Shown here: positions 1-6,785 of the stretch, piece by piece | Layout of the letters: the number at the start of each line of letters is the position of its first letter | Position numbering within the stretch: the stretch's first letter is position 1 | From: Pyrinomonadaceae bacterium | GTDB lineage: Bacteria > Acidobacteriota > Blastocatellia > Pyrinomonadales > Pyrinomonadaceae | Direction of reading: 5' to 3' | Length of the DNA stretch: 6,785 nucleotides | Assembly (NCBI GenBank): GCA_025929655.1 | Contig: JAICPV010000122.1 | Span: forward strand, 1-6,785 | Translations under genes and position numbers: made by a program | The notes under the pieces: generated by a model | What the model was told of the DNA's origin: nothing | Databases searched by the model: none | The model's input: the letters and a program-made list of their open reading frames with translations, nothing else

Positions 1-1977
1 CGACGAAAGCCAAAAAAAGATCCGCAGCAAACCGCGTTCATACGGTACATGCTTATCGTCGCCGTCCTCATCGTGTGGATGGGCGGCATCGGCGCGAGGC
101 TTGTTTACCTGCAGGTGGGCCAGCATGAGTGGTTGAAGGAAAGGGCATCCAGCCTGCGAACGGATGTTAAGCAAAGCCAGATGCTTCGGGGATCGATCTT
201 CGACCGGGACGGCCGTGCGTTGGCGGTCAGCGTTGTCGTTAAGACACTCTTCGCGGACGCCACCCAGATCGACGACGCGCAGAAAACCGCCGCCGACATC
301 GCGAAGGCGCTGAAGCTGAACAAAGCGAAAATACTCGCACAACTCAAAGAAGGAAAGGATCTGGAGCGACGATACGTGCCGATCGCGAAAGGGCTCGATG
401 ACGAATCCGTTCAACGCGTAAATGCGTCGCTCGAAACGGAGGGCCTGCGCAAGGGAGACCTTCCGAAATACACGGGCCTCTACTGGAGGGAAGATCAGAA
501 GCGAAGCTACCCGCACCAAACACTTGCGGCCCACGTGATCGGGTTCAGCAATGCCGAAGGTGTCGGGCAGGCCGGCATCGAACAATCGCAGAATGACGAA
601 CTTTACGGCGCCGTCATCCGAAAAACGCAGGAACGCGATCGCTTAGGCCGCGTTTACGACGAGACGATTTCCGAAAAAGTGACGCCGAACGATGTCGTCC
701 TGACCATAAGCAGCTCGATTCAGTTCAAAGTCGAACAGGCGCTGGAGCGTCAGGTCAAAGCATCGCAATCTAAAGCAGGTATGGCGATCGTGATCGACCA
801 GAAGACCGGCGAGATCCTTGCCCTGGCGAATTACCCGACGTTCGACCCGAACAAGCTCGACAGCATTAATAAAGAGAATCTTTCGAACCGCTGCATCCAG
901 GGCGTGTATGCGCCCGGCTCCGTTTTTAAATTGATCACGTATAGTTCCGCGTTCGAAAAGAATCTTCTGAATCCGAACTCCCCGATCGACTCCGGCGATG
1001 GGACGATCGAAGTTGCAGGCCACAGGTTCAGCGATTCACATGCCATCGGAAGTGTCGACGCGACGAAAGCCTTCGCGCATTCCAGTAATGTTTGCGCGAT
1101 CAAGACGAGCATGCGTGTTGGTAAAGATGGTTTCTACGAGATGATGCAGAAATACGGATTCGGCAGGCCGACCGGCATCGAACTTCCGGCCGAAACTTCG
1201 GGTATTGTTCGCAATCCGAGCAAGTGGTACGGCGACTCGCTTGCGTCGATGTCTATCGGATACGAAATTGGCGTCTCTGCGTTGCAAATGGCAGCCGCCT
1301 TTGCGACGATAGCGAATGACGGGGTGAAGGTGAAGCCGCATATCATCAAGGAGATCCGTCGATCAGACCAAACAAAGACGTTCGAGTCGAAACCTGTGGC
1401 TGAACAGGTGGTGGGCCGCCAAACCGCGCGCGGCATGCACCAATTGATGCGCGCCGTGGTGACTAGCGGCACAGGCCGGCGCGCCCAGCTGAACGGCTAC
1501 ACTTCGGCGGGCAAGACCGGGACGGCGTGGAAGTTCGACGAGAAGATGAAGCGGATCAATTCCGCAAAATATATGTCGTCGTTCATCGGTTTTGCGCCGC
1601 TCGAGAACCCGGAATTTACGATCGCGGTCGTGATGGATGAGCCGAAAGTCGGCGGGCGCGACGGCGGCGGCGTCGCGGCACCGGTATTCAAGGAGATCGC
1701 GGAAAGCGTGCTTGCGGAAATGCGAGTGCCTTTCGACCTCACCGCCGAAAACCAACCGATCATCGAAGAAGATATACCGGAATCGATCGGAAACGGTGAT
1801 TCGAATCAGGGGGTTCCGGCCGAAAAAAACTCTAAAACAACCTCGGCTCTGCGCGGTGGAAAAAGCAGCACGGTTGAAAAGCCGGCTTCGGCCCCAACCA
1901 AGCCAAAGGATATTCCGAAACCAAAGGTACAGATCGAACGAGGGTTTCTGAATCCAAAAGACAAATTCAAAACTTGA
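1..1977 (+). CDS. ftsI: Division-specific peptidoglycan D,D-transpeptidase FtsI (PBP3-type), 5' end outside window
   Basis: This is a class B penicillin-binding protein that cross-links septal peptidoglycan on the outer face of the cytoplasmic membrane, in partnership with FtsW. The frame is open back to base 1. The ATG at 49 falls within the membrane anchor, and the 16 codons before it encode a basic stub (RRKPKKDPQQ) plus the start of the hydrophobic helix, so the true start lies upstream. Numbering from Met-49: the transmembrane helix is about residues 1-20, and the class B PBP dimerisation motif RGSIFDRDG is at 47-55. The transpeptidase domain is about 240-560 and carries all three catalytic motifs: SVFK (Ser291, Lys294; bases 919-930), SSN (345-347; base 1081) and KTGT (489-492; base 1513). 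After about residue 570 comes a low-complexity tail rich in Lys, Pro, Ser and Glu with no PASTA domain. The stop overlaps the murF start. Position next to murF, mraY, murD and ftsW favours FtsI over the elongation PBP2 or a SpoVD-type protein. Confidence 0.93.
   Translation, partial: RRKPKKDPQQTAFIRYMLIVAVLIVWMGGIGARLVYLQVGQHEWLKERASSLRTDVKQSQMLRGSIFDRDGRALAVSVVVKTLFADATQIDDAQKTAADIAKALKLNKAKILAQLKEGKDLERRYVPIAKGLDDESVQRVNASLETEGLRKGDLPKYTGLYWREDQKRSYPHQTLAAHVIGFSNAEGVGQAGIEQSQNDELYGAVIRKTQERDRLGRVYDETISEKVTPNDVVLTISSSIQFKVEQALERQVKASQSKAGMAIVIDQKTGEILALANYPTFDPNKLDSINKENLSNRCIQGVYAPGSVFKLITYSSAFEKNLLNPNSPIDSGDGTIEVAGHRFSDSHAIGSVDATKAFAHSSNVCAIKTSMRVGKDGFYEMMQKYGFGRPTGIELPAETSGIVRNPSKWYGDSLASMSIGYEIGVSALQMAAAFATIANDGVKVKPHIIKEIRRSDQTKTFESKPVAEQVVGRQTARGMHQLMRAVVTSGTGRRAQLNGYTSAGKTGTAWKFDEKMKRINSAKYMSSFIGFAPLENPEFTIAVVMDEPKVGGRDGGGVAAPVFKEIAESVLAEMRVPFDLTAENQPIIEEDIPESIGNGDSNQGVPAEKNSKTTSALRGGKSSTVEKPASAPTKPKDIPKPKVQIERGFLNPKDKFKT
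1974..1977 (+). other. ftsI/murF TTGA stop-start overlap
   Basis: The probable TTG start codon of murF (1974-1976) shares bases with the TGA stop of ftsI (1975-1977). The upstream sequence is A-rich (around 1957-1973) and has no GGAGG-like element. This arrangement fits translational coupling by terminating ribosomes. The choice of TTG is inferred from the overlap and the N-terminal sequence; it is not directly shown. Confidence 0.7.
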
Positions 1978-3440
1978 AACTAAAGAATGTGATCGAAAAC
2001 ATGGGCGCGCCGGCGCCCGAACTGGAGCCCGCTTTGTACGACCGCGACGTTACTCACTTTGCCATCGATTCTCGCGTCGTTAGGGCGGGCGGCATTTTTT
2101 TCGCATTATCCCAGCCCGATTACGCTAATAACGGCTTCAACGGCGACTTCGACGACGCCACCAAATTCGTACCTTCGGCTTTCGAAAACGGTGCAGCAGC
2201 GGCGGTAATTCGGTCGAATCGTTTCGAAGAACATCGAGCCGCTTTGGAAAAATACAGTGACCGGATCGTCCAGGTACCTGACGTTATAGCGGCATTTCAA
2301 AAGCTCGCCCACGGCGTTTATGAGGAATGGAACAAGCCTGTCGTCGCGATAACGGGAAGCGCCGGAAAGACCACAGCGAAAGAGCTAACCGCGCACGTGC
2401 TCGAATCGTCGGGCCGAAAGGTCCTGCGAAACATCAAGAATTTCAACAACGGAATAGGCCATCCTCTAACCGTCTTAAAGCTCGCCGAAGACCCATCCTA
2501 CGACATCGCCGTTCTCGAAATGGGAATGTCCACGCCGATGAACGAGATCGCAAGGCTCTGCCGCATCACACCGCCGGACGTGGCGGTTGAACTAAACGTT
2601 CTTCCCGTACACGTGGAGCATCTCGGCTCGATCGAGAACGTAGCGAAGGCGAAAGCCGAATTGGTTGAGGGAATGAAGCCAGGCGGGACCGCCATTTTGA
2701 ATGCCGACGATGTAAGAGTCGCCGACATGCGGCAAGTCGCTAACGGTACGGTCATTACTTACGGAATCGACAACCGAGCCGACGTGTCCGCCGAAGGAAT
2801 TGAGAGCAGAGGATTCGGCAAAACAACATTCGAGCTGCGGACACCAATGGGAACAGCGCACGTCACATTCCGGCTAAACGGCAAACACAATATTTCGAAC
2901 GCCCTCGCTGCCGCTACGGTCGGCCATGTTTTTGAAATAATCCCGGCCGAGATCGCGACGGCTTTAAGTTCAGCTTCGCCTCCTCCGCAGCGCGGCGAAG
3001 TCCTGCATTTCGCCGCAGGATTCACGGTCATCAATGATTCGTACAATTCAAACCCGGCGGCTTTGATGTCGATGATCGGCACGCTCGTCGATGGCTGCTT
3101 GCCCGGACAGCGCAAGATCGTAGTTGCGGGTGAGATGCTGGAGCTTGGGTCCAACGAAGTGGCGCTGCATCGACAAACCGGAGAAGCGATCGCGAACAGC
3201 GGTATAGACAAATTGATCGGCGTTCGCGGCCTGGCAAAAGAAATTGTTGATGCCGCGAGAACCGCAGGCCTCGCCGATTCAGTTTTCGCAGAAGATTCAG
3301 ATCAGGCCGGTGAAATTCTTTCGCGTGAAGTCAAAGCCGGCGACGTTATTCTTGTTAAAGGTTCGCGTGGTGTACGGACCGAGAAAGTTATCGAAGCTCT
3401 TTTGAAAAGTCATAAGCTGGAGGATACGGAGACCGAATAG
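1974..3440 (+). CDS. murF: UDP-N-acetylmuramoyl-tripeptide--D-alanyl-D-alanine ligase MurF
   Basis: This is the cytoplasmic ATP-dependent ligase that adds D-Ala-D-Ala to UDP-MurNAc-tripeptide, the last soluble precursor step before MraY. At 488 aa it is somewhat longer than the roughly 450 aa usual for the family. An N-terminal UDP-substrate domain (about 1-115) contains FAIDSRVVRAGGIFFA. The central ATPase domain has the P-loop GSAGKTT (128-134, Lys132), then FNNGIGHPLTVL, EMGMS (Glu182) and the MurF-type stretch PVHVEHLGSIENVAKAKAEL. The GKHNISN motif (303-309) and the C-terminal domain motif NDSYNSNP (354-361) are characteristic of MurF, and no MurE-type DNPR motif is present. The TTG start at 1974 is preferred because it overlaps the ftsI stop and gives a family-like start, MKLKNVIENMG. 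The next in-frame ATG, at 2001, would remove the first strand. No clear Shine-Dalgarno precedes the TTG, so translation is probably coupled to ftsI. Confidence 0.96.
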   Translation: MKLKNVIENMGAPAPELEPALYDRDVTHFAIDSRVVRAGGIFFALSQPDYANNGFNGDFDDATKFVPSAFENGAAAAVIRSNRFEEHRAALEKYSDRIVQVPDVIAAFQKLAHGVYEEWNKPVVAITGSAGKTTAKELTAHVLESSGRKVLRNIKNFNNGIGHPLTVLKLAEDPSYDIAVLEMGMSTPMNEIARLCRITPPDVAVELNVLPVHVEHLGSIENVAKAKAELVEGMKPGGTAILNADDVRVADMRQVANGTVITYGIDNRADVSAEGIESRGFGKTTFELRTPMGTAHVTFRLNGKHNISNALAAATVGHVFEIIPAEIATALSSASPPPQRGEVLHFAAGFTVINDSYNSNPAALMSMIGTLVDGCLPGQRKIVVAGEMLELGSNEVALHRQTGEAIANSGIDKLIGVRGLAKEIVDAARTAGLADSVFAEDSDQAGEILSREVKAGDVILVKGSRGVRTEKVIEALLKSHKLEDTETE

Positions 3441-3444
3441 TCTC

Positions 3445-3449
3445 GGAAG
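3445..3449 (+). promoter_or_regulatory. Ribosome binding site of mraY
   Basis: GGAAG lies 6 nt before the ATG at 3456, inside the 15-bp gap after the murF stop. It is a good Shine-Dalgarno match at proper spacing and supports the chosen mraY start. Confidence 0.7.
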
Positions 3450-3455
3450 CACTCG

Positions 3456-4598
3456 ATGCTTTATTTCCTTCTTTATCAGATCCTTTTCCGGCAATACGGC
3501 GCCGTCAGCGAATCGTATTTCTATAAGGGCCTGAACGTATTCCAGTATGTGACCTTTCGTACTGCGTGGGCAACGATCACGTCGCTGTTGATCTCGCTTT
3601 TTCTCGGAAAGTATTTGATCAAAAAGCTGGCCGCAATGAAGTACGGCCAGGAGATCCGCGAGGAACTCTCCGAAGAGCACCAGGCGAAGCGCGGCACGCC
3701 GACGATGGGCGGAATCTTGATAATCGGCGCCGTCATACTTTCGACCGTTCTTTGGGGAAGGCTCGACAGCCTTTACCTTTGGCTGGCGCTGGCGTCAACC
3801 ACGCTTTTTGCGATCGTGGGATTTGCGGACGATTACATAAAGATCGTCAAAAAGCGGAGCCTTGGTTTGACGGGCAGACAAAAACTACTCGGCCAGCTGT
3901 TGACGGCTTTCGGAGTTTGGGCGGTGCTTTTTTGGTTCACAAACTATTCGTGGAACGTGAGCATACCTTTCATAAAGGCCACCGCGGATCCGTTGGGCAT
4001 CAGCGTGATCCCGCCCGGCCTGTACCTGGTCTTTATCATTTTCATTTTGCTCGGGGCGTCGAATGCGGTGAACTTGACCGACGGGCTTGACGGCCTCGCA
4101 ACTAGTGTGACCTTCGTCGCTATGGCGGCTTTGACGGCTTTGACATATGTCGGCAGTGATCGGCGGTGGGCAGAATACCTTGATATCACGTTTAACCCTG
4201 CGGCGGGCGAACTGACGGTTTTCTGCGGAGCAATGGTTGGGGCAAGCCTTGGATTTTTGTGGTACAACGCGCCGCCTGCGGAAGTTTTCATGGGCGACGT
4301 GGGGGCACTCGCGATCGGTGGGGCGCTCGGCACAGTGGCAGTTTTGACGAAGCAGGAGTTTTTGCTGCCGTTCATCGGCGGGGTGTTCATTTTGGAGGCG
4401 ATCTCGGTGATGCTGCAGGTCTCGTATTTCAAGCTGACGAAACGCAGCGGCGGCGTCGGCAAACGTGTTTTCCTGCAGGCGCCGCTCCATCACCACTTTC
4501 AGCTCTCGGGCTGGAAGGAACCGAAGATCGTTTTTCGGTTTTTGATCGTCGCGATACTTTTCGCTTTGCTAAGTTTGTCGACTCTGAAGCTGCGGTAA
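3456..4598 (+). CDS. mraY: Phospho-N-acetylmuramoyl-pentapeptide-transferase MraY
   Basis: This integral membrane enzyme transfers phospho-MurNAc-pentapeptide from the UDP precursor (the MurF product) to undecaprenyl phosphate, giving lipid I on the cytoplasmic face. It is 380 aa and polytopic, with about ten hydrophobic segments expected for the family. The family motifs occur in order: KRGTPTMGG (78-86), GFADDYIK with the Asp pair 125-126, NLTDGLDGLA (206-215), EVFMGDVGALAIGG with the conserved Asp281, and PLHHHFQLSGW with the His triplet at 345-347. All acidic and histidine residues needed for Mg2+ and substrate binding are present. It is slightly longer than the roughly 360-aa E. coli enzyme, mainly through loops near residues 165-180 and 228-245. 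The start MLYFLLY is typical and follows a good ribosome binding site. The His triplet and the pentapeptide-type motifs separate it from the related WecA/TagO transferases. Confidence 0.98.
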   Translation: MLYFLLYQILFRQYGAVSESYFYKGLNVFQYVTFRTAWATITSLLISLFLGKYLIKKLAAMKYGQEIREELSEEHQAKRGTPTMGGILIIGAVILSTVLWGRLDSLYLWLALASTTLFAIVGFADDYIKIVKKRSLGLTGRQKLLGQLLTAFGVWAVLFWFTNYSWNVSIPFIKATADPLGISVIPPGLYLVFIIFILLGASNAVNLTDGLDGLATSVTFVAMAALTALTYVGSDRRWAEYLDITFNPAAGELTVFCGAMVGASLGFLWYNAPPAEVFMGDVGALAIGGALGTVAVLTKQEFLLPFIGGVFILEAISVMLQVSYFKLTKRSGGVGKRVFLQAPLHHHFQLSGWKEPKIVFRFLIVAILFALLSLSTLKLR

Positions 4599-4632
4599 AA
4601 ATTGGAACGCGCTCACGATCCGATCGGAAACA
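4599..4632 (+). promoter_or_regulatory. mraY-murD intergenic gap with weak RBS and a 10-bp palindrome
   Basis: This 34-bp gap is the longest non-coding stretch in the window. A weak GGAAA Shine-Dalgarno (4626-4630) sits 2 nt before the ATG at 4633. A perfect 10-bp palindrome, TCCGATCGGA (4619-4628), overlaps it. There is no U-tract or stable loop, so it is not a terminator, and no convincing -35/-10 pair is visible. Confidence 0.45.
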
Positions 4633-6030
4633 ATGGAATTGAAGGGCCGGAAAACTTTAGTGCTTGGAGCCGGAAGTTCGGGCTTGGCAGCCGCGAAATT
4701 TCTGAGCGCGCACGGTGCCGTGGTGGCGCTGCATGACAGTAAGCCCGTCGAGGAATGGACGCACGATGCTCGATCATTGAAAGAGGGCTTTAACGTTGCA
4801 CTGATCACAGGTGAGCTGCCGTCGTGGCTGCTGGATCAGATCGATCTGGTCGTTATATCGCCCGGCGTTCCGACAAACACGATCCCCGCTCGCTATGTCG
4901 ATCGAAAAGACGGAGAAGTTATCGGCGAGGTCGAGCTTGCTTATCGATTCATGAAGGGCCGGATCGTCGGCATTACCGGTTCGAACGGAAAGACGACAAC
5001 GACCACTTTGATCGGCGAGATCTTGAAAAACGCGGGCATCAAAACGCTGGTCGGCGGAAATATTGGCACGCCGCTGCTTACGCTTGCGGAAACCTCGACG
5101 GACGCTGGCTGGACCGTAGTGGAGCTTTCAAGTTTCCAGCTCGAAACGATCCGGGATTTCCGGGCCAACGTGGCGATCTGTCTGAACGTGACGCCGAACC
5201 ATCTCGATCGGTATGAGTCCTTCACCGATTACGCCGCGGCGAAGCACAGGATCTTTCTCAATCAAACTACGGACGATGTCGCGGTGCTGAACGCGGATGA
5301 CGAAATCACCATCGATTGGGCAAACGGCTTAAAGGCAAATGTCGTGATGTTCAGTGTGAAGCGTGATCTGGAAGAGGGCCTGTTCCTTCGGGGCCGTGAC
5401 CTCGTATGCCGTTCGAGCGGAAAGGAAAAGGTTTTGACGACTCGCGACCGGATCGCGCTCCGCGGTCTGCATAACGTGGAAAATGTCCTTGCCTCAATAG
5501 CGGCGGGATTGGCTTGTGGGGTTTCACCGGAGTCGATGGCCGAAACGATCGAGAGTTTCGCAGGGGTCGAGCACCGTATGGAGTTGGTGTCGGAGATCGG
5601 CGGCGTGAGATTTTACAACGACTCGAAAGCGACATCGGTGGATGCAACGTTGAAGGCGCTGGAAGCACTGAAGGAAGACGACGGCAAGATAGTGTTGATA
5701 CTGGGAGGCCGTGGCAAAAATGCACCGTATGAGCCGCTTGCGAAGCTTATTGAAGAAAAAGTGAGAACACTGATAGTTATGGGCGACGACGGCGACAATA
5801 TCGAGTCGCAATTAAAGCATTATGCGACGATCTGGCGCGTTGGTTCGATCGCCGAGGCGGTCCGAAATGCTGCCGAAAGCGCTGAAAAGGGTGATTCCGT
5901 GCTTCTCGCTCCGGCATGTGCCAGCTTCGATATGTTCAAAAGTTACGAAGAGCGCGGTGAAGTTTTTAAAAGTGAAGTTCGAAAACTCGAAGCATCAAGC
6001 GTCGGTGAGGCAGCAGTAAACGGAAAATGA
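4633..6030 (+). CDS. murD: UDP-N-acetylmuramoyl-L-alanine--D-glutamate ligase MurD
   Basis: This cytoplasmic ATP-dependent ligase adds D-glutamate to UDP-MurNAc-L-alanine, the second amino acid of the stem peptide. It is 465 aa, slightly longer than the usual 440-450. The N-terminal Rossmann-like UDP-binding domain begins with VLGAGSSGLAAAKFL. The central ATPase domain has the P-loop GSNGKTTT (116-123, Lys120), VELSSFQLE, and NVTPNHLDRY (185-194) with the conserved His and Asp. It also has AAKHRIF, whose Lys204 aligns with the carbamylated lysine of MurD (Lys198 in E. coli). LRGLHNVEN and VEHRMELV follow. The C-terminal substrate-binding domain has YNDSKATS (328-335), ILGGRGKN and the MurD signature PACASFDMFKSYEERG (from 427). 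All expected catalytic residues are visible. The stop overlaps the ftsW start by 4 bp. The last 15 or so residues after the conserved helix are a poorly conserved tail. Confidence 0.97.
   Translation: MELKGRKTLVLGAGSSGLAAAKFLSAHGAVVALHDSKPVEEWTHDARSLKEGFNVALITGELPSWLLDQIDLVVISPGVPTNTIPARYVDRKDGEVIGEVELAYRFMKGRIVGITGSNGKTTTTTLIGEILKNAGIKTLVGGNIGTPLLTLAETSTDAGWTVVELSSFQLETIRDFRANVAICLNVTPNHLDRYESFTDYAAAKHRIFLNQTTDDVAVLNADDEITIDWANGLKANVVMFSVKRDLEEGLFLRGRDLVCRSSGKEKVLTTRDRIALRGLHNVENVLASIAAGLACGVSPESMAETIESFAGVEHRMELVSEIGGVRFYNDSKATSVDATLKALEALKEDDGKIVLILGGRGKNAPYEPLAKLIEEKVRTLIVMGDDGDNIESQLKHYATIWRVGSIAEAVRNAAESAEKGDSVLLAPACASFDMFKSYEERGEVFKSEVRKLEASSVGEAAVNGK
6027..6030 (+). other. murD/ftsW ATGA stop-start overlap
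   Basis: The ATG of ftsW (6027-6029) overlaps the TGA of murD (6028-6030). The nearest purine-rich element, GGTGAGG (6004-6010), is 16 nt upstream, farther than ideal, and the GGAAA directly before the ATG is too close. Coupled translation from murD is therefore likely. Confidence 0.8.
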
Positions 6031-6785
6031 TCCAACGCGAACATCGCACAGACTGGTTTTTGTTCGCCATCGCGGCGGGCCTGGCGCTGTTCGGCACGAT
6101 GATGGTTTACAGCGCTTCTGCGATGATCGCCCATCGCGAAACCCAGGGCGCAACGCAGTTCACGTACTTTTACAAACAGCTCGGCTTCACCGTGGCGGGG
6201 ATAGTCCTGATGTTTGCAATCAGCCAGGTCGATTACCGCCGGCTCGAGCGTCCCGCGGTTGTTTACTCCCTGCTTGGAATCACGATCGCTGCTTTGCTTA
6301 TAGTTTTCTTGTTCCCGGAGATAAACGGTGCCCGGCGTTGGATCCGCATCGGAACTTTCTCGCTTCAGCCGTCTGAAATGGCAAAGATCGCGCTCCCGGT
6401 GTTCCTCGCATACTTTCTTGTCAAAAACCAGGATACGGTCGGCGATCTTAAGAAAACAGTATTGCCTTGCCTTGGCGTTCTCGGATTCATGTCTGCCCTG
6501 ATCGTTCTGGAACCCGACCTCGGCACGACGATCGTAATTTGCGTCATTTTCGGCGCCGTATACTTTTCCGCCGGAGCGAGGCTCGCACATTTCGCGGTAG
6601 TGGCGGCTTCGGCTGCGGCTGGCGCCTGCGCGCTTGTTCTTTTTGCGCCGTGGCGCATGCAGCGCGTCATGGCGTTCATGGATCCATTCAAGCACGCTGA
6701 CGATGCCGGATATCAGGTAGTTCAGTCTCTGTACGCGATCGGGTCCGGCGGCGTTTTCGGCGAAGGGTTCGCGAAGGGGCAGCAG
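6027..6785 (+). CDS. ftsW: Septal peptidoglycan glycosyltransferase FtsW (SEDS family), 3' end outside window
   Basis: This polytopic SEDS-family membrane protein polymerises lipid II into septal glycan strands together with FtsI. The frame starts at the ATG overlapping the murD stop and runs open for 253 codons to the window edge, so about one third of the protein is missing (the family is usually about 360-400 aa). The short cytoplasmic N-terminus MIQREHRTDW precedes the first helix (about 11-32), which contains the typical MVYSAS. SEDS motifs in order: NGARRWI (100-106), QPSEMAK (from 114), LEPDLGT (161-167) and GYQVVQSLYAIGSGG (from 228), then GEGFAKGQQ at the edge. The catalytic extracellular-loop Asp (the HTDF region in this family) would lie just beyond base 6785, so it cannot be checked. 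RodA is an alternative SEDS paralogue, but the position after murD in a dcw cluster points to FtsW. Confidence 0.95.
   Translation, partial: MIQREHRTDWFLFAIAAGLALFGTMMVYSASAMIAHRETQGATQFTYFYKQLGFTVAGIVLMFAISQVDYRRLERPAVVYSLLGITIAALLIVFLFPEINGARRWIRIGTFSLQPSEMAKIALPVFLAYFLVKNQDTVGDLKKTVLPCLGVLGFMSALIVLEPDLGTTIVICVIFGAVYFSAGARLAHFAVVAASAAAGACALVLFAPWRMQRVMAFMDPFKHADDAGYQVVQSLYAIGSGGVFGEGFAKGQQ

Noticed and set aside
1744..1977. Possible PASTA domain at the FtsI C-terminus
   Set aside because: The region is too short and lacks the hydrophobic pattern and conserved Gly/Pro spacing of PASTA. It reads as disordered low complexity.
2355..2375. P-loop of MurF reads GSAGKTT rather than the common GSNGKTT
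   Set aside because: The third position varies in MurF (E. coli has GSSGKT), and the catalytic Lys and Thr are intact, so this is not a defect.
3885..4496. A 203-codon minus-strand open frame opposite mraY
   Set aside because: It overlaps strongly conserved MraY motifs on the + strand, and its charged low-complexity translation looks like a codon-bias artefact. It has no family signature.
4599..4632. Possible terminator or internal promoter between mraY and murD
   Set aside because: There is no stem-loop with a U-tract and no convincing -35/-10 pair. The gap is too short and the genes are functionally linked, so read-through is more likely.
5943..6695. A 250-codon open frame on the minus strand across the murD end and ftsW
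   Set aside because: It lies opposite two well-supported genes, and its product is dominated by Arg, His, Glu and Asp with no recognisable domain. This is typical of an antisense shadow of a hydrophobic membrane protein gene.
1..6785. A hidden novel system, mobile element, CRISPR array or RNA gene
   Set aside because: The window is about 99% covered by five conserved dcw genes with intact motifs. The remaining gaps total 49 bp, and no long repeats or tRNA/rRNA-like sequence were seen.

Overview
The window is a dense, single-strand segment of a division and cell wall (dcw) gene cluster. All five genes are on the + strand: ftsI (5' end cut off by the window), murF, mraY, murD and ftsW (3' end cut off). 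Almost every base is coding. The only non-coding stretches are 15 bp between murF and mraY and 34 bp between mraY and murD. The ftsI/murF and murD/ftsW junctions are 4-bp stop/start overlaps.

Layout: 1-1977 is the division transpeptidase FtsI (PBP3-type), with an atypical lysine/proline-rich C-terminal tail. 1974-3440 is MurF, with a probable TTG start inside the ftsI stop. 3456-4598 is MraY. 4633-6030 is MurD. 6027-6785 is the N-terminal part of FtsW. No promoter, terminator, RNA gene, mobile element or CRISPR array is visible, so the block looks like an internal piece of one long operon whose promoter lies upstream.

How the genes work together: MurD adds D-Glu to UDP-MurNAc-L-Ala. MurF adds D-Ala-D-Ala to complete the UDP-MurNAc-pentapeptide. 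MraY moves that product to undecaprenyl phosphate to make lipid I. After lipid II is made (MurG, not in the window), the FtsW polymerase and the FtsI transpeptidase build septal peptidoglycan. The order ftsI-murF-mraY-murD-ftsW matches the classical dcw order except that murE, usually between ftsI and murF, is absent.

Organism: a bacterium with moderate GC (mid-50s percent by eye) and a Gram-negative-like dcw order. The protein style would fit an Acidobacteriota-type lineage (for example Blastocatellia), but this is only a low-confidence guess from general impression. The hexamer CGATCG is strikingly frequent (19 copies counted by hand).

I see no undescribed biological system here. This is essentially ordinary core genome, with a few modest oddities: the missing murE, the FtsI tail, the CGATCG enrichment, and a palindrome over the murD ribosome binding region.
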